64,000 nt of DNA from Aquimonas sp044377145 (GCF_044377145.1 NZ_JBILJQ010000003.1:101060-165059), one strand, 5' to 3'; numbered from the stretch's first letter, positions 37,257 to 47,052 are shown. Notes: generated by a model from the sequence alone, not told the origin. Numbers and translations are program-made.

Positions 37257-39149
37257 CTAGCTGCCGGCCTTGAACAGGTTGGAGAACACGCCGCTGCCCT
37301 GATCCGTGCTGACAACTGCCCACGACGAGAAATGCGCGAGCAGATTGATCTGGGTCGCCGACAGCTCGGTGCTCAGGGTGTTGTAGTGCGGAAACTGCTG
37401 GCTCTGCAGTTCGGACGCGACCAGCGACTGCACGGCCGGGTTGTTGGCGAACTGCGATGCCCAGTTGCTGGCGTAGTTCAGATACACCCACACGACCGTC
37501 ATCGGAGTGGACCGCGCCTGCACGCCGAACCAGGGGTTGGCCTGCACCGTGAGGCTCTGGGACAGAATCGCCGGCTGGACCGCCGGTGCGCTGCCGCCTG
37601 CCGCCGCCCACAGCGCGCTGAGAAAGCCCGCGAACGCACTCGAATCGAACACCTGGTTGTTGGCGAACAACGCATTCTCAGGTGTCGCGCCGCCCGCGGA
37701 ATACAGCACATAGCCGCTGGTGGCGTCATAGGGTTGATAGCCGAACAGCGGCGGCACGGCATCGTCGACGATGATCTGGGTCCCCGCGATCCAGCCCTGC
37801 TGGCCATTGGAGATTCCCGCGCTGCCGGTGGTCAGCGGCGTTTCCGAGTTGACGCAGACGATCGCACTATCGATATCGCTGAAAGCCAGCAGACTGGCCA
37901 GCCCGGTGTTCTCCAGGCTGCCGCCATCCGCGAAGGTGTTCGGCAGCCGGTTCGTTGCCGCAGCAGCCACCGGCCAGGAGGCGTACTGCGGGATCAGATC
38001 CTGCGGGTTCGGAAAGCTGATCGAGGGCGCGGAAGCAGCATCGGCGCGACCACGCGCGATCAGCTCCTGCGCGGTCGCGTGCAGCGCCTCGGGCAGATGG
38101 TCCTTGATCCACTGCCAGACGGCGTCGCCCTCCTGTGCCAACCACTTCAGAAACAGCCATGGATTGGCTTCCCATTGGGCGATCTGGTTCTGCACGGTTT
38201 CGGCAAAGGCGACGCTGCTGGTGCCGGTGATGTCGGTCAGCGACCACGGTCGCGGCTGGGTCAGCTGCGCGCTCGAGCCTGACAGGCTCAGGAAGGTCGA
38301 ACTGAAGGCGAAGGAGTCGACTCCACCGCCGCCCACCGCCAGACCGTTGGCATCGACAGCGCCACTCGGCGTGCCGACCACGGCGGTCATCAGGCCATTG
38401 GCCTGCACCGGGGCCAACAGCGGGAAAGACTCGCTCTGCACCTTGACGAACATGCCCATATTGCAGATATGCAGCGGCCGTTGAGCGCGTTGCGACGACA
38501 CCTGATCGGCGAACAGATAGGCGGTACGGGAGGACAGCGAGGGGTTCGTAGCGGTGATGGCCGCCAGCGAATCGACGGTGGCCGAGAAGAAGTCCTGCGG
38601 CGCACCGCTGGTCGGATCGATGTCGAACAGATCGTAGCTGCCGAGGATGTTCATCCCGATCACGGTCTGCCACAGCATGTTCGCAGGCAGGGGATTGCTC
38701 GGGTTGAAGCGCAGAAACAGCTCGTACAGCAGCACCGCGGTACCGGCGATGCCCTCCAGGGAGAACAGCACCGAGGTCATCGGGTTGCCGGCGTTGCCGG
38801 CCGGAAGTGTCGCCAGCTCGGCGAGGGTCAAGGTGCCCTGATCGCTGTCGTACACGCCCAGGTAAGTGTCGTCACTGGGGCCTGATGCGGGCATGTACTG
38901 GTAGGGGACCCCCAGCCAGGAACCACCGGAGACCGTTGAAATGGCCTTGAACTGTGACAGCAGACTGCCGCCGTTGGCCTGCAGCGCGGCGAATGCGCGC
39001 AGCTGGCCCATGCCGGCGCAGCAGGCGCGGGTGCCGCCGCCCGACAGGCACAGGCCGACGTTTCCGGGCGTGGATGCAGGCGTATAGAGCTGACTGACGG
39101 TGAGCGGCGGCGTCGGGGTGACGCTGGCGGTGAGCGTAGGCGTGGTCAT
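37257..39149 (-). CDS. patatin/cPLA2-like phospholipase-fold protein
   Basis: A 630-residue protein without signal peptide. The oxyanion loop LCLSGGGTRACCAGMGQL lies at residues ~33-50, the nucleophile region ISTVSGGSWLGVP near residue 72 and the catalytic Asp in FADGGSLENTG near residue 407. This S...D dyad with a long insertion between the motifs is like the catalytic domain of cytosolic phospholipase A2 rather than small patatins. The position two before the nucleophile is Thr where Gly is usual. Expected activity is acyl-ester hydrolysis on lipids. AGGAGAG upstream supports the ATG at 39149. It is convergent with the XRE gene; no secretion system neighbours are visible. Confidence 0.85.
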   Translation of the reverse strand: MTTPTLTASVTPTPPLTVSQLYTPASTPGNVGLCLSGGGTRACCAGMGQLRAFAALQANGGSLLSQFKAISTVSGGSWLGVPYQYMPASGPSDDTYLGVYDSDQGTLTLAELATLPAGNAGNPMTSVLFSLEGIAGTAVLLYELFLRFNPSNPLPANMLWQTVIGMNILGSYDLFDIDPTSGAPQDFFSATVDSLAAITATNPSLSSRTAYLFADQVSSQRAQRPLHICNMGMFVKVQSESFPLLAPVQANGLMTAVVGTPSGAVDANGLAVGGGGVDSFAFSSTFLSLSGSSAQLTQPRPWSLTDITGTSSVAFAETVQNQIAQWEANPWLFLKWLAQEGDAVWQWIKDHLPEALHATAQELIARGRADAASAPSISFPNPQDLIPQYASWPVAAAATNRLPNTFADGGSLENTGLASLLAFSDIDSAIVCVNSETPLTTGSAGISNGQQGWIAGTQIIVDDAVPPLFGYQPYDATSGYVLYSAGGATPENALFANNQVFDSSAFAGFLSALWAAAGGSAPAVQPAILSQSLTVQANPWFGVQARSTPMTVVWVYLNYASNWASQFANNPAVQSLVASELQSQQFPHYNTLSTELSATQINLLAHFSSWAVVSTDQGSGVFSNLFKAGS

Positions 39150-39200
39150 GATCTCTCCTAAGGCGCGATTGCGTGGCGGTCGACAGTGGTGGGCAGGACG

Positions 39201-39219
39201 GCCTGCAGGACCTGCAGGC
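39201..39219. terminator. perfect 8-bp inverted repeat between two leftward genes
   Basis: GCCTGCAG-GAC-CTGCAGGC lies in the 268-base spacer between the sorbosone dehydrogenase fusion stop (39418) and the patatin-like start (39149), both leftward. It could be a terminator stem for the former or an operator for the latter. No U run is present. Nothing else is seen in the spacer. Confidence 0.35.
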
Positions 39220-39417
39220 GATGAACCGCCCAGAGAATCCGCAGGCCTCCGTGTATACCGCATTCGTGATACTGCGTTGCAGTCACTCAGACAGCCAATG
39301 CAGACATCGCACTGAAGAGTCAGGCGCGGCTGTGCCGCCCGATCGACGCTGTCGACCGACTCGTGACCATCGCAGCCTGCTCCAGCGCGATCGAGCCGCG
39401 CCGGGGCAGGACAAAGA

Positions 39418-41925
39418 TCAGGACTCGAACCCGTCCGCGAACACTTGGTCTGGGTTGAGCTGCTGCAGAATCCAGTCGCGAAACAGCGCTTGCTCCAGCG
39501 CCGGCATCGGATCACCCGGACGCATGCGGGTGCCGTTCTGCGGATCGGCGCAGTTGATCTTCTCGAACAGAAAGCTGCGCGAGGGCTCACCCGGCAACAC
39601 GCGCCGCACGCCGGGAGCGCGGTCGCTCAACGCATTCACCAAGGCCGCCAGGCTGGCCGGCGCGGTCAGATCCAGCCCGCCGCTGTTGGTCGCACCGGGC
39701 GCATGGCAGCCGATGCAGGCTGCGTTGAAGATCGGCTGGATCTCGCCAGCGAAGTCGACCGTCGGGGTGGTCGGAATCGCGCTTAGGTTCGTGCAGTCGC
39801 GGCCACCGTTCCAGATGCCGACCTGCACGTTCAACGACAGCAGGCTGCCTAGGGTGATGCTGCGATCCAGCATCGGATTGGCGTGGGTGGTCGTAGCGGT
39901 ATCGGCGGCGGCGTCGATCCGCAGCACACCCGCGCCATCGCTGCGCACAGGGATGTGGAACCAGCCCAGCGCATCACTCATCACCCGATGGGCAACGCCG
40001 GTCGCCGTGATGCCCGAGCCCGGGAGATAGTCGCGGCCGTTGGGCAACGCATACGGCGCGCCGGCGCGTCGCAGGCCGACATCCGCCACCAGCGGCAGGC
40101 CGCGCGTATCGAGCACGCGCCCGGCGACCGTGGTGTCAGACAGCCACGCATCCATGGCCAAGGTATGCGGGCCGGCGCCCGCCGGCAGCACGAAGCCGCG
40201 GCGCACCGGCTGCACGCCGTCGCCGGCCGGCTCGCCGGCACTGATCACGATGGCGTTGCCGCTGAGATCCACCTGCACCTGTGCCGACACCACCCCGCCC
40301 GCAGCAACCGTGATGACATTGCTGCCGCCGGCATGCGGTGCCGGCGTCACTCCATCGTCCTGATACAGACGCAGTTCGGTCGCCACGCCGAGCGGCGGCG
40401 CCGCCAGCGTGCGGGCGTCGCGCAGACTGCCATTGATCTGCAGGTTCACCGCGCGATTGACCACGACTTCGCGCGTGGTGCTGGCCTGCTGGCCCGCGGC
40501 ATTGGTCACCGTGAGCCGGGCGGTGTAGCGGCCCGGCGTGGTGTAGGTTCGCGCCGGCGAAGTGGACGTTGATGTCGCGCCATCGCCGAACACCCAGCTG
40601 CGCTGGGCAATGCTGCTGCCCGGCGCGGTCGACTGATCGGTGAACTGCACGTTCAAGGGCGCGAGACCTACCGGCGGGTTCGGTGCGGTCGTGAATGCCG
40701 CGGTCGGCGGCGTGGTCGCGTTGAAACGCAGCCGGCGCAGCGGGTCATTGCCGCCGGTCGAAGCGCCCTGCCCGCTGGAGGCGAAGTACAGATGCCCATC
40801 CGGTCCGAAACGCAGGGTTACTGCCGACACACTGGCGAAGGCGCCATCGTTGTCGAGCGTCTGCAGGCTGTCGAGATTGGCACCGGTGAGCTGGCCGCGC
40901 CGCACCGAGGCGCCATAGCGCGCGAAGTACAGCACATCGGTGCCGAAGGGCCCGCCGCTGGCGATCTCGATGCCCACCAGGGACGGATTGATCGTCAGCA
41001 TCACCTTGTGGTTCGGGTCCTTCGGCGCCACAAACGGCCCGCCATCATTGATATCGCCGGGGCCATTGCAGGCGCCGGCATCACCGCAGGGGCCCCAGCC
41101 GCCATTGGAGCCGACCCGCACCCGCGAAATGCGATCGACGCCGTCGCCGTTCTCCGACACATACAGCACATCGGTGTCCGGGCGGCCACGATGGAAGGTG
41201 AAGCGAAACGGATTGCGGAACCCGACCGCCCACACCCTTGATGCGATGCTGTTCGGGTCGCCGTTGTAGAACGGATTGCTGGGCAGGCCGCGGCCGTTGC
41301 CGGCGTCGACCTTGAGCAGCTTGCCCTCGTACCGATCCGGGCACTGCGGCACCGCGATCTGCAGCGACTCGCGGCTGATGCAGGTGATCCTGGTGGAACG
41401 CACGCCATCGTCGCCCAGCGCGATGTAGATCGCGGTCGGGTCCGCGGGTGAGAAATGGATGTCGCCACCTTTGTGGATATTGCTGGCTCGCGGCAGACCG
41501 CTCAGCAGCACCGTGGCCGAGCCCGCCTCCGCCGCCGAGAACGCCGAGTTCGCGCGCAGCCGCACCAGGCGCTGATCGCTGGCGGTGCTATAGAACACGT
41601 ACAGATAGCGGCTGTTGGCGTAGTCCGGATCGATCGCAACACCGAGCAGCCCGGCTTCCTGATCGGTCCAGACTTCAGTGACGAAATCCGCGAACACCAC
41701 AGGCGTTTCGTAGCCACCGCTACCGTTCGCCGCCGCCCGGATCACCCGGCCCTGCTTTTCGATCAGGTATACCGCGCCGAGATGATCGAACGAGATGCCG
41801 GTCTTGCCGTTGGCCGGACTGTGCAGGGTTTCGGTGACGAAGGCCGCAGGCGGCTGCTGCGCCATCGTTGCGCCGACAAGAGCCAGCAGCAGGGTGGCAA
41901 CAATCCATCGAAGTGTTCGCATCAT
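39418..41925 (-). CDS. secreted glucose/sorbosone dehydrogenase-PKD-cytochrome c fusion
   Basis: An 835-residue exported protein. A signal peptide covers residues 1-23 (IVATLLLALVGATMAQ). Residues ~30-400 match the PQQ-dependent glucose/sorbosone dehydrogenase propeller: DQEAGLLGVAIDPDYANSRY, VYVFY-type strands, SNIHKGGDIHFSPADPTAIY, VWAVGFRNPFRFTFHRG and GPDGHLYFAS. A PKD domain follows at ~412-480 (WVFGDGATSTSTSPARTYTT). Near residue 737 a single haem-c motif, CIGCH, sits in a cytochrome-like domain (FNAACIGCHAPGATNSGGLD). The C-terminus is NPDQVFADGFES. Likely a periplasmic or secreted oxidoreductase passing electrons to its own haem domain. MM start at 41925 with GGGAG upstream. Confidence 0.9.
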   Translation of the reverse strand: MMRTLRWIVATLLLALVGATMAQQPPAAFVTETLHSPANGKTGISFDHLGAVYLIEKQGRVIRAAANGSGGYETPVVFADFVTEVWTDQEAGLLGVAIDPDYANSRYLYVFYSTASDQRLVRLRANSAFSAAEAGSATVLLSGLPRASNIHKGGDIHFSPADPTAIYIALGDDGVRSTRITCISRESLQIAVPQCPDRYEGKLLKVDAGNGRGLPSNPFYNGDPNSIASRVWAVGFRNPFRFTFHRGRPDTDVLYVSENGDGVDRISRVRVGSNGGWGPCGDAGACNGPGDINDGGPFVAPKDPNHKVMLTINPSLVGIEIASGGPFGTDVLYFARYGASVRRGQLTGANLDSLQTLDNDGAFASVSAVTLRFGPDGHLYFASSGQGASTGGNDPLRRLRFNATTPPTAAFTTAPNPPVGLAPLNVQFTDQSTAPGSSIAQRSWVFGDGATSTSTSPARTYTTPGRYTARLTVTNAAGQQASTTREVVVNRAVNLQINGSLRDARTLAAPPLGVATELRLYQDDGVTPAPHAGGSNVITVAAGGVVSAQVQVDLSGNAIVISAGEPAGDGVQPVRRGFVLPAGAGPHTLAMDAWLSDTTVAGRVLDTRGLPLVADVGLRRAGAPYALPNGRDYLPGSGITATGVAHRVMSDALGWFHIPVRSDGAGVLRIDAAADTATTTHANPMLDRSITLGSLLSLNVQVGIWNGGRDCTNLSAIPTTPTVDFAGEIQPIFNAACIGCHAPGATNSGGLDLTAPASLAALVNALSDRAPGVRRVLPGEPSRSFLFEKINCADPQNGTRMRPGDPMPALEQALFRDWILQQLNPDQVFADGFES

Positions 41926-42138
41926 CGGCTCCCGGGGTGAGGACGCACGATTCTCCATCAGAACTGAGAGCGCTGGCCGCGAACGGCGTGGAGCTTTGCC
42001 CACGACGCGGCCAGGGGAATCCGCGACCTTGACCTGATCAGCGCAGCGCTTGGCGCACCACAACGCATTGCGATGAGATGTGGGCCAGCGACACGCCCAA
42101 GCCAATACGTGTGAGGAATCGACGCCGACGCGAGCGGC

Positions 42139-44151
42139 TTACTTGACGATCAGCGGCTTCTCCGCCAGCGGCCGAATGCCGAAGTACGCATGAATCTCGG
42201 CGGGGAAATACACCACGCCATCCTTCACCACCATGCGGATCTTCATCGTTTCGCGCAGATCGGTGGTGGGGTCGCCGGGGATCAGGAAGAAGTCGGCGAA
42301 CTTGCCGCGCTCGATCGAGCCGAGTGATTCGGCCTCGCCGAGATACTCGGCCATGTCGAGGGTCGCGCGTCGCAGGACTTCGGCCGGAGTGAAACCGAGC
42401 TGCTGGAACAGCTGCAGTTCGCGGTGATAGGCGAAGCTGCCGCCAAGGTCGGTGCCGGGGATCAGCAGCACACCGCGCTGATGCATCTCGCGCAGGGTGT
42501 CGAGCAGCTTCAGCCAGGCGGCGGCGTAGGCCTCGGTGTCGCCCGGGGCGGACATGTCGGTCCAGGCGCGCTTGGCGTCGCGCTGCGCGCCGACCGGAAG
42601 GTGATCGATGTAGTCGACCGCTCCGGGTGGCACCTGGCCGTTCTGGTTGAGCGTCAGGTTCTCGTGGATGGCGATGGTGGGCTCGACCGCCACCTTGCGC
42701 GCGACGATGCTGTCCATGGTCTTGCGCACCCGCGGCGCGGCGAGGTCCAGATCGGCCAGGCGCTTCAACGCGGTCAGACGCAGCAGGGTGCGGGTATCCT
42801 CCTCCGGCGTCAGCACCCAGCCCAGCATGATCTGGTTGATATGGGTGAGTTCGTCGTAGCCGGCTTCGATCATCGCGTCCGCGTTCGAGAACGCGGGCAC
42901 GTGGCCGGAGGCACGCAGGCCCAGGCGATGGGCTTCGGCCACCGCGGCGAGGTTCCAGGCCGGGTTCATGCTGTTGTAGAGCTTGATCTGGCCGACGCCG
43001 CGCGCCGCATACCAGCGCACCGCGGCCAGCGCTTCGGCCTCACTCGCCACCAGCACACCGTTGTTGGAATTGAATGGGCTGCGGCCCTCGATGTACCCGC
43101 TGCGGTGTATCCGCGGGCCGGCCACGGTGCCAGCTTCGATGCTGTCGACCAGGCGCTGCAGACTGGCGTTGTCATTGCCCATGTCGCGCACCGAGGTGAC
43201 GCCCGCGGCGATGTTGAGCGTCGCGGCCTCCTGCCCCAGATGCCCATGCATCTCGTAGAAGCCGGGCACCAGGGTGCCGCCCTCGCCTTCGATGATGACT
43301 TCATCTGCGCTGGGCGAACTGCCCGCCGGCTGCACGCCGGTGATGCGACGGCCGAACACGATCACGTCAACGGGTTCCGACAGGGCCAGGCGCTGCGGCT
43401 CGAATACCCGCACGTCGCGAATGCGCACAGGCTGCGTGTAGCGATGCGCGGTCGCCTGCTGGATCGCTTCCAGTCGCGTGCGCCCCAAAGCGTCCGCGCG
43501 CTCGCCGAGGCGCTGTGCGTCGGCCTCATAACCTTTTCGGATGACGGCGAATCGCGGCGATGCGATCGCAAACAGTGCCCCCTGCGCGTCGAGCAGGAAG
43601 AAGGATGGATTCAGCGACAGCCCGCTGATGCTGTGAAAGCGCAGCTGCACGCGCTGCTCGCCGCTGCCGGCCTCGATCGTCTCGCCGGCCTCGACGCTGA
43701 GCTCGCCACCGGGCAAGGCCGGCAGCCGCCCACCTTCCACTTGCAGCAAGGCGCGTGCATACAGTCCGAGCGCCCACGGGCTCGCGCCTTGGCCCACATA
43801 CAGGCTGGGCAGCTCGACATCGGCACGACCCTCGCCGACCGAATCGCGCCAATGCGCGTCGCGGCCGGTCCATTCGAAGGTTTCATCCACTTGGCTGCCG
43901 AAGGTGGTGTTGCCGGTGATGCGCCACTCCACCGGCAGGCCGCGCGAATCCAGGCGAAGCTGCTCGGCAATAGTCGGGCCGCGGCCGTTGTTCTTGTAGT
44001 CGTAGTCGATCGCGATGCGCTCACCTTCGCGGCTGACCTTCAGGTGCCCGACCGGATTGCCGCCGGCAATCACGGTGTACTCCTCGGCGTCGGCGGCCAG
44101 GCAGGGTGCGGACGCCGTGAACAGGGCGAGCAGCAGGGCAGCGATCCGCAT
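42139..44151 (-). CDS. exported amidohydrolase-superfamily metal-dependent hydrolase
   Basis: A 670-residue protein with a signal peptide (MRIAALLLALFTASAPCLAA). Residues ~20-235 form an unusual beta-rich N-terminal domain beginning YTVIAGGNPVGHLKVSREGE. The amidohydrolase domain starts near 240: the HxH metal motif is in GFYEMHGHLG (~301), a likely carboxylated Lys in GQIKLYNSMN, further His residues in ASGHVPAF and LTHINQI, and the catalytic Asp in IPGTDLGGSF. The C-terminus closes the composite beta-sandwich (GKFADFFLIPGDPTTDLRE). Family members act on imidazolonepropionate-like amides or on dipeptides with C-terminal Lys/Pro; the substrate is unknown. It precedes the sorbosone dehydrogenase gene on the same strand by 213 bases. 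Confidence 0.9.
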   Translation of the reverse strand: MRIAALLLALFTASAPCLAADAEEYTVIAGGNPVGHLKVSREGERIAIDYDYKNNGRGPTIAEQLRLDSRGLPVEWRITGNTTFGSQVDETFEWTGRDAHWRDSVGEGRADVELPSLYVGQGASPWALGLYARALLQVEGGRLPALPGGELSVEAGETIEAGSGEQRVQLRFHSISGLSLNPSFFLLDAQGALFAIASPRFAVIRKGYEADAQRLGERADALGRTRLEAIQQATAHRYTQPVRIRDVRVFEPQRLALSEPVDVIVFGRRITGVQPAGSSPSADEVIIEGEGGTLVPGFYEMHGHLGQEAATLNIAAGVTSVRDMGNDNASLQRLVDSIEAGTVAGPRIHRSGYIEGRSPFNSNNGVLVASEAEALAAVRWYAARGVGQIKLYNSMNPAWNLAAVAEAHRLGLRASGHVPAFSNADAMIEAGYDELTHINQIMLGWVLTPEEDTRTLLRLTALKRLADLDLAAPRVRKTMDSIVARKVAVEPTIAIHENLTLNQNGQVPPGAVDYIDHLPVGAQRDAKRAWTDMSAPGDTEAYAAAWLKLLDTLREMHQRGVLLIPGTDLGGSFAYHRELQLFQQLGFTPAEVLRRATLDMAEYLGEAESLGSIERGKFADFFLIPGDPTTDLRETMKIRMVVKDGVVYFPAEIHAYFGIRPLAEKPLIVK

Positions 44152-44429
44152 GGCGGCGTCCTTCGATGGCGAGAGCGGCGAGCTTCCATCATTGCGCCGC
44201 CGGGGCCATGTGCCCTTGGTCGCGTGCGCCCGCGCTCGCCTGCAGCACGGGTACCTACGCAGTCCGCGGATCCGGTTGCGTCCATTCCGAGAGCTGCGCT
44301 CGCAGCCTCCGCCCGTACTACACATGAGCGAGATAGACTTCCGCACCTGGCAGGGCATGTTGACCCCGCTGATGGGCCGCTCAGGCTGCCTGCATCGCAT
44401 TCACTGCCCAGTCGGCGACAATGCGCGCC

Positions 44430-45029
44430 ATGCCCGACATCCTGATCCTCTACTACAGCCGCCACGGTAGCGTGGCCCAGCTCGCGCGCCAGATCGCGCG
44501 CGGCGTCGACGAAGTGCCCGGCATGCAGGCACGCCTGCGCACGGTGCCGCCGGTTGCCGCCGTGACCACGGTTGCCGCCCCGCCTGAGCCTGAAGACGGC
44601 GCCCCTTACGTTGAACGCAGTGATCTCGCCGAGTGTGCCGGCCTGATCCTCGGCAGCCCGACCCGCTTCGGCAACATGGCGGCGCCGCTGAAGCACTTCA
44701 TCGATTCGCTCGGCGCCGAATGGGCTTCAGGCAGCCTGGTCGGCAAGCCAGCGGCGGTGTTCACTTCGACCGCGTCGATGCACGGTGGCCAGGAATCGAC
44801 CCTGCTCAGCATGCTGCTGCCGCTGCTGCACCACGGCATGTTGATCACCGGCATTCCATTCACTCAAAGCCAGCTCAGCACCACCACCAGCGGCGGCACG
44901 CCCTACGGCGCCAGCCATTGGACGGGGCCCGAGGGCAGCAGCACGCTCAGCGAAGACGAGCGCGTTCTGGCGCGCGCGCTCGGTCGGCGCGTGGCGCAGA
45001 TCGCGCACAAACTCGGTGGTGAAGCATGA
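44430..45029 (+). CDS. wrbA: NAD(P)H:quinone oxidoreductase, type IV (WrbA-like flavodoxin-fold)
   Basis: A 199-residue cytosolic FMN enzyme that reduces quinones by two electrons. The flavin-phosphate loop LYYSRHGSVAQLARQIA is at residues ~6-22, GSPTRFGNMAAPLKHFIDS at ~77-95, the FMN-binding FTSTASMHGGQESTLLSML at ~115-133, and GTPYGASHWTGPEG near 155. The start MPDILILYYSR at 44430 fits the family; ATG at 44421 adds three residues. Its stop overlaps the next gene by four bases. The wrbA-DUF2069 pair is a recurrent arrangement in Gammaproteobacteria. Confidence 0.93.
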   Translation: MPDILILYYSRHGSVAQLARQIARGVDEVPGMQARLRTVPPVAAVTTVAAPPEPEDGAPYVERSDLAECAGLILGSPTRFGNMAAPLKHFIDSLGAEWASGSLVGKPAAVFTSTASMHGGQESTLLSMLLPLLHHGMLITGIPFTQSQLSTTTSGGTPYGASHWTGPEGSSTLSEDERVLARALGRRVAQIAHKLGGEA

Positions 45030-45484
45030 GCCTGGAGTCGGTCAACTCGAATCTGTTCGATGAGAACGCGAGCCCGGTGCCCGAGCATGTCGGCCGCACC
45101 GCGCACCGCATTGGCGCGGTATTGCTGTTCGCCCTGATCGCGCTGCAGGTGCTGTGGTATCTGCACTGGCTGCCGCCGGAGCGCGCGCGGCCTCTGATTG
45201 CCCTCGCGATCGCCGCGGTCCCGCTGCTGATCCCGGCGATTTTTCTGCTGCTGCGGGCCAAGAAGGCGCTGTTCTGGGCCGGCTTCATCGCCATGTTCCA
45301 TTTCACCCACGGCGTGATGGAGGCCTGGAGCGTGCCGGCCGCGCTGTGGCTCGGCGTGCTGGAAGCACTGCTCGCCGCCGGCGTCTGCTGCGCCGCCGCC
45401 TGGCACGGGCTGTCGCGACGGATCTACTGGCGCAAGCTGGTGGAAGCTTCCAGCGCGGAGGCGGAGCGCAACGCGGCCGAGTAG
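45026..45484 (+). CDS. DUF2069 family membrane protein
   Basis: A 152-residue inner-membrane protein with four predicted helices: VLLFALIALQVLWYLHWLPP, LIALAIAAVPLLIPAIFLLL, LFWAGFIAMFHFTHGVMEAW and LWLGVLEALLAAGVCCAAAW. The FxHFTHGVMEAW motif is characteristic of DUF2069. The start codon overlaps the wrbA stop (ATGA), so it is translationally coupled to the quinone reductase. Function unknown; a link to quinone or membrane redox chemistry is inferred from gene order. Confidence 0.9.
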   Translation: MSLESVNSNLFDENASPVPEHVGRTAHRIGAVLLFALIALQVLWYLHWLPPERARPLIALAIAAVPLLIPAIFLLLRAKKALFWAGFIAMFHFTHGVMEAWSVPAALWLGVLEALLAAGVCCAAAWHGLSRRIYWRKLVEASSAEAERNAAE

Positions 45485-45506
45485 CGCTGGTGTAGCGCTG
45501 AAGCTG

Positions 45507-46904
45507 TCATTCGACACAGACACTGGACGCGGCCTGCGACGGAATGGGGAAGTCCTCTGTCGCAGGAACTCCACCGGCTGGTGCGCCGCTCGAAGCTACG
45601 GGGCAATCGATGCCGAAATAGCCCAGCACATGCCCGGCCACCTCATGATTGTAGAGCTGTGGCGGCAGCTCGATGCCGCACGCAAAGCAGTCGCCGGCCG
45701 GAACGTGCGCGCCGGTGCGCGCCACGATGGCTTCGAAGTGATCGAAGAAGCGGATGCGCCGGCCGTTGATCTCGACCTCGCACTCGTCCGCAAGCTCGTC
45801 CCAGCAATCCACCTGGTAGAACAGCCGGCACAGTTCGTCTGCGCGCACTTCAACCTGGAACAGGGCCGCCCCGGCGATCTGCGCGCGCGCCAGCGCCGCG
45901 GCCGCGGCATCGCGCTGGGCCGCGCTGTCGAAATCCACGTGCGCATCATTGGTCATCAGCTGCTGCACCTGCCGGCAGCCGAGCCCGATCGACTCCAGAA
46001 AGCGAGTGGGGCTGATCTGCCGATAGCAGATGCGCGGAGTTTCGCCGACGATATTGCGCTGGGTCAGCGCGTTCATCACCAGCACCGCCTCGCCTTCCGC
46101 AAGGGCGGCGAACAGCAGGCCGAGACAGCGATCGATCGCGCGCAGCCCGAACGCGAGGGCCTGCCCGGGCGGGCCGACCGCTGACCAGCGGTGGTGCTGC
46201 AGATGAGCCAGGCTGTTCAAGAAAATCAGCGAGAACTGCGGCGCGTGATGACGTTTGAACCGGGTGAACAGCACGCAGTTGATCAGATCGAACAGCGCGA
46301 ACAGCAGCGCGTTGTTGGCCCCGGCGCGGCGCAGGCCACCGAGCGCGAACGGCAGCTGTCGCAACAGCCGCAGCACACTGCCGGAGCCGACGACAAACTG
46401 CGCGAAACCGAGCACGCCGCGCAGCACAGCGGGCGCCGAAACCTCCAGATAGTTGCGCGCGTAGTAGCGAGGCAGAGCCAGCAGCCGATTCAGCGCGCGT
46501 GGGTGGGCGGGCTCGGCGACGCTCCACGGGTCAGGCAGAAAGAAGCGGCAGCGTTCGGCGTTGCCGCGGCCCGCATTCATCGCGCCCCATACGCCGGAGC
46601 TGATCCCCTGTGTGCTCAGGATTTCCCACAGCTGCGGGTACTGCAGCCGTAGTGGCGCTTCACCCAGATGCCGCACGCCATGCACCGAAGCGGGCACGCC
46701 GGTATGCACCGACACCCACTGCACCCAAGGGTCCAGCCCGCGATGCTCCACCGCGTCGTCGGTCGTCGTGGCGCTGGCGCGCATCGACAGCAGATGCGCC
46801 ACATGCGGCAGCCGCAAAGCCTCAACCCCGCGCCGCAGCAGGCTGACTGAAAACTCGTTGAGCTCGATCAGACACAAACGCCTTGCAGGTGCGGCCTCGG
46901 ACAT
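45507..46904 (-). CDS. alkaline-phosphatase-superfamily (sulfatase/phosphodiesterase-like) protein
   Basis: A 465-residue cytosolic protein starting MSEAAPARRLCLIELNEFSV. The opening strand LCLIELNEFSVSLLRRGVEA supplies acidic residues in the first metal-binding position, and TTTDDAVEHRGLDPWVQWVS with VHTGVPASVHGVRHLGE resembles the type I phosphodiesterase/alkaline-phosphatase core. SLIFLNSLAHLQHHRWS carries the later His ligands. Near the C-terminus ACGIELPPQLYNHEVAGHVL is conserved-looking. This places it in the alkaline-phosphatase superfamily, but the nucleophile Thr/Ser is not certain and the substrate is unknown. The ATG at 46904 is preferred over upstream in-frame starts, which overlap the divergent asparaginase-like gene region. 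Confidence 0.7.
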   Translation of the reverse strand: MSEAAPARRLCLIELNEFSVSLLRRGVEALRLPHVAHLLSMRASATTTDDAVEHRGLDPWVQWVSVHTGVPASVHGVRHLGEAPLRLQYPQLWEILSTQGISSGVWGAMNAGRGNAERCRFFLPDPWSVAEPAHPRALNRLLALPRYYARNYLEVSAPAVLRGVLGFAQFVVGSGSVLRLLRQLPFALGGLRRAGANNALLFALFDLINCVLFTRFKRHHAPQFSLIFLNSLAHLQHHRWSAVGPPGQALAFGLRAIDRCLGLLFAALAEGEAVLVMNALTQRNIVGETPRICYRQISPTRFLESIGLGCRQVQQLMTNDAHVDFDSAAQRDAAAAALARAQIAGAALFQVEVRADELCRLFYQVDCWDELADECEVEINGRRIRFFDHFEAIVARTGAHVPAGDCFACGIELPPQLYNHEVAGHVLGYFGIDCPVASSGAPAGGVPATEDFPIPSQAASSVCVE

Positions 46905-47052
46905 CGCGATCCTTGAACGTGGCGGTCGGGGTGTTTTGCGCCCACTCGAATCCGAAGATGCAAGAGCAGGGCCGCGCGAGGCAGCGAATGCCCGCGGGCC
47001 GGTGGGAGCCAGCCCGTATAATCGGTGCCCTCCCCGCAGCTTCGGCATCGCC

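Noticed and set aside
37257..39149. Patatin-like protein as a CBASS-type anti-phage effector
   Set aside because: No CD-NTase, ubiquitin-like or other defence gene lies nearby, and the domain is closer to cPLA2.
42424..44445. 673-residue rightward frame
   Set aside because: It is antisense to the exported amidohydrolase, which carries all its metal-binding motifs.
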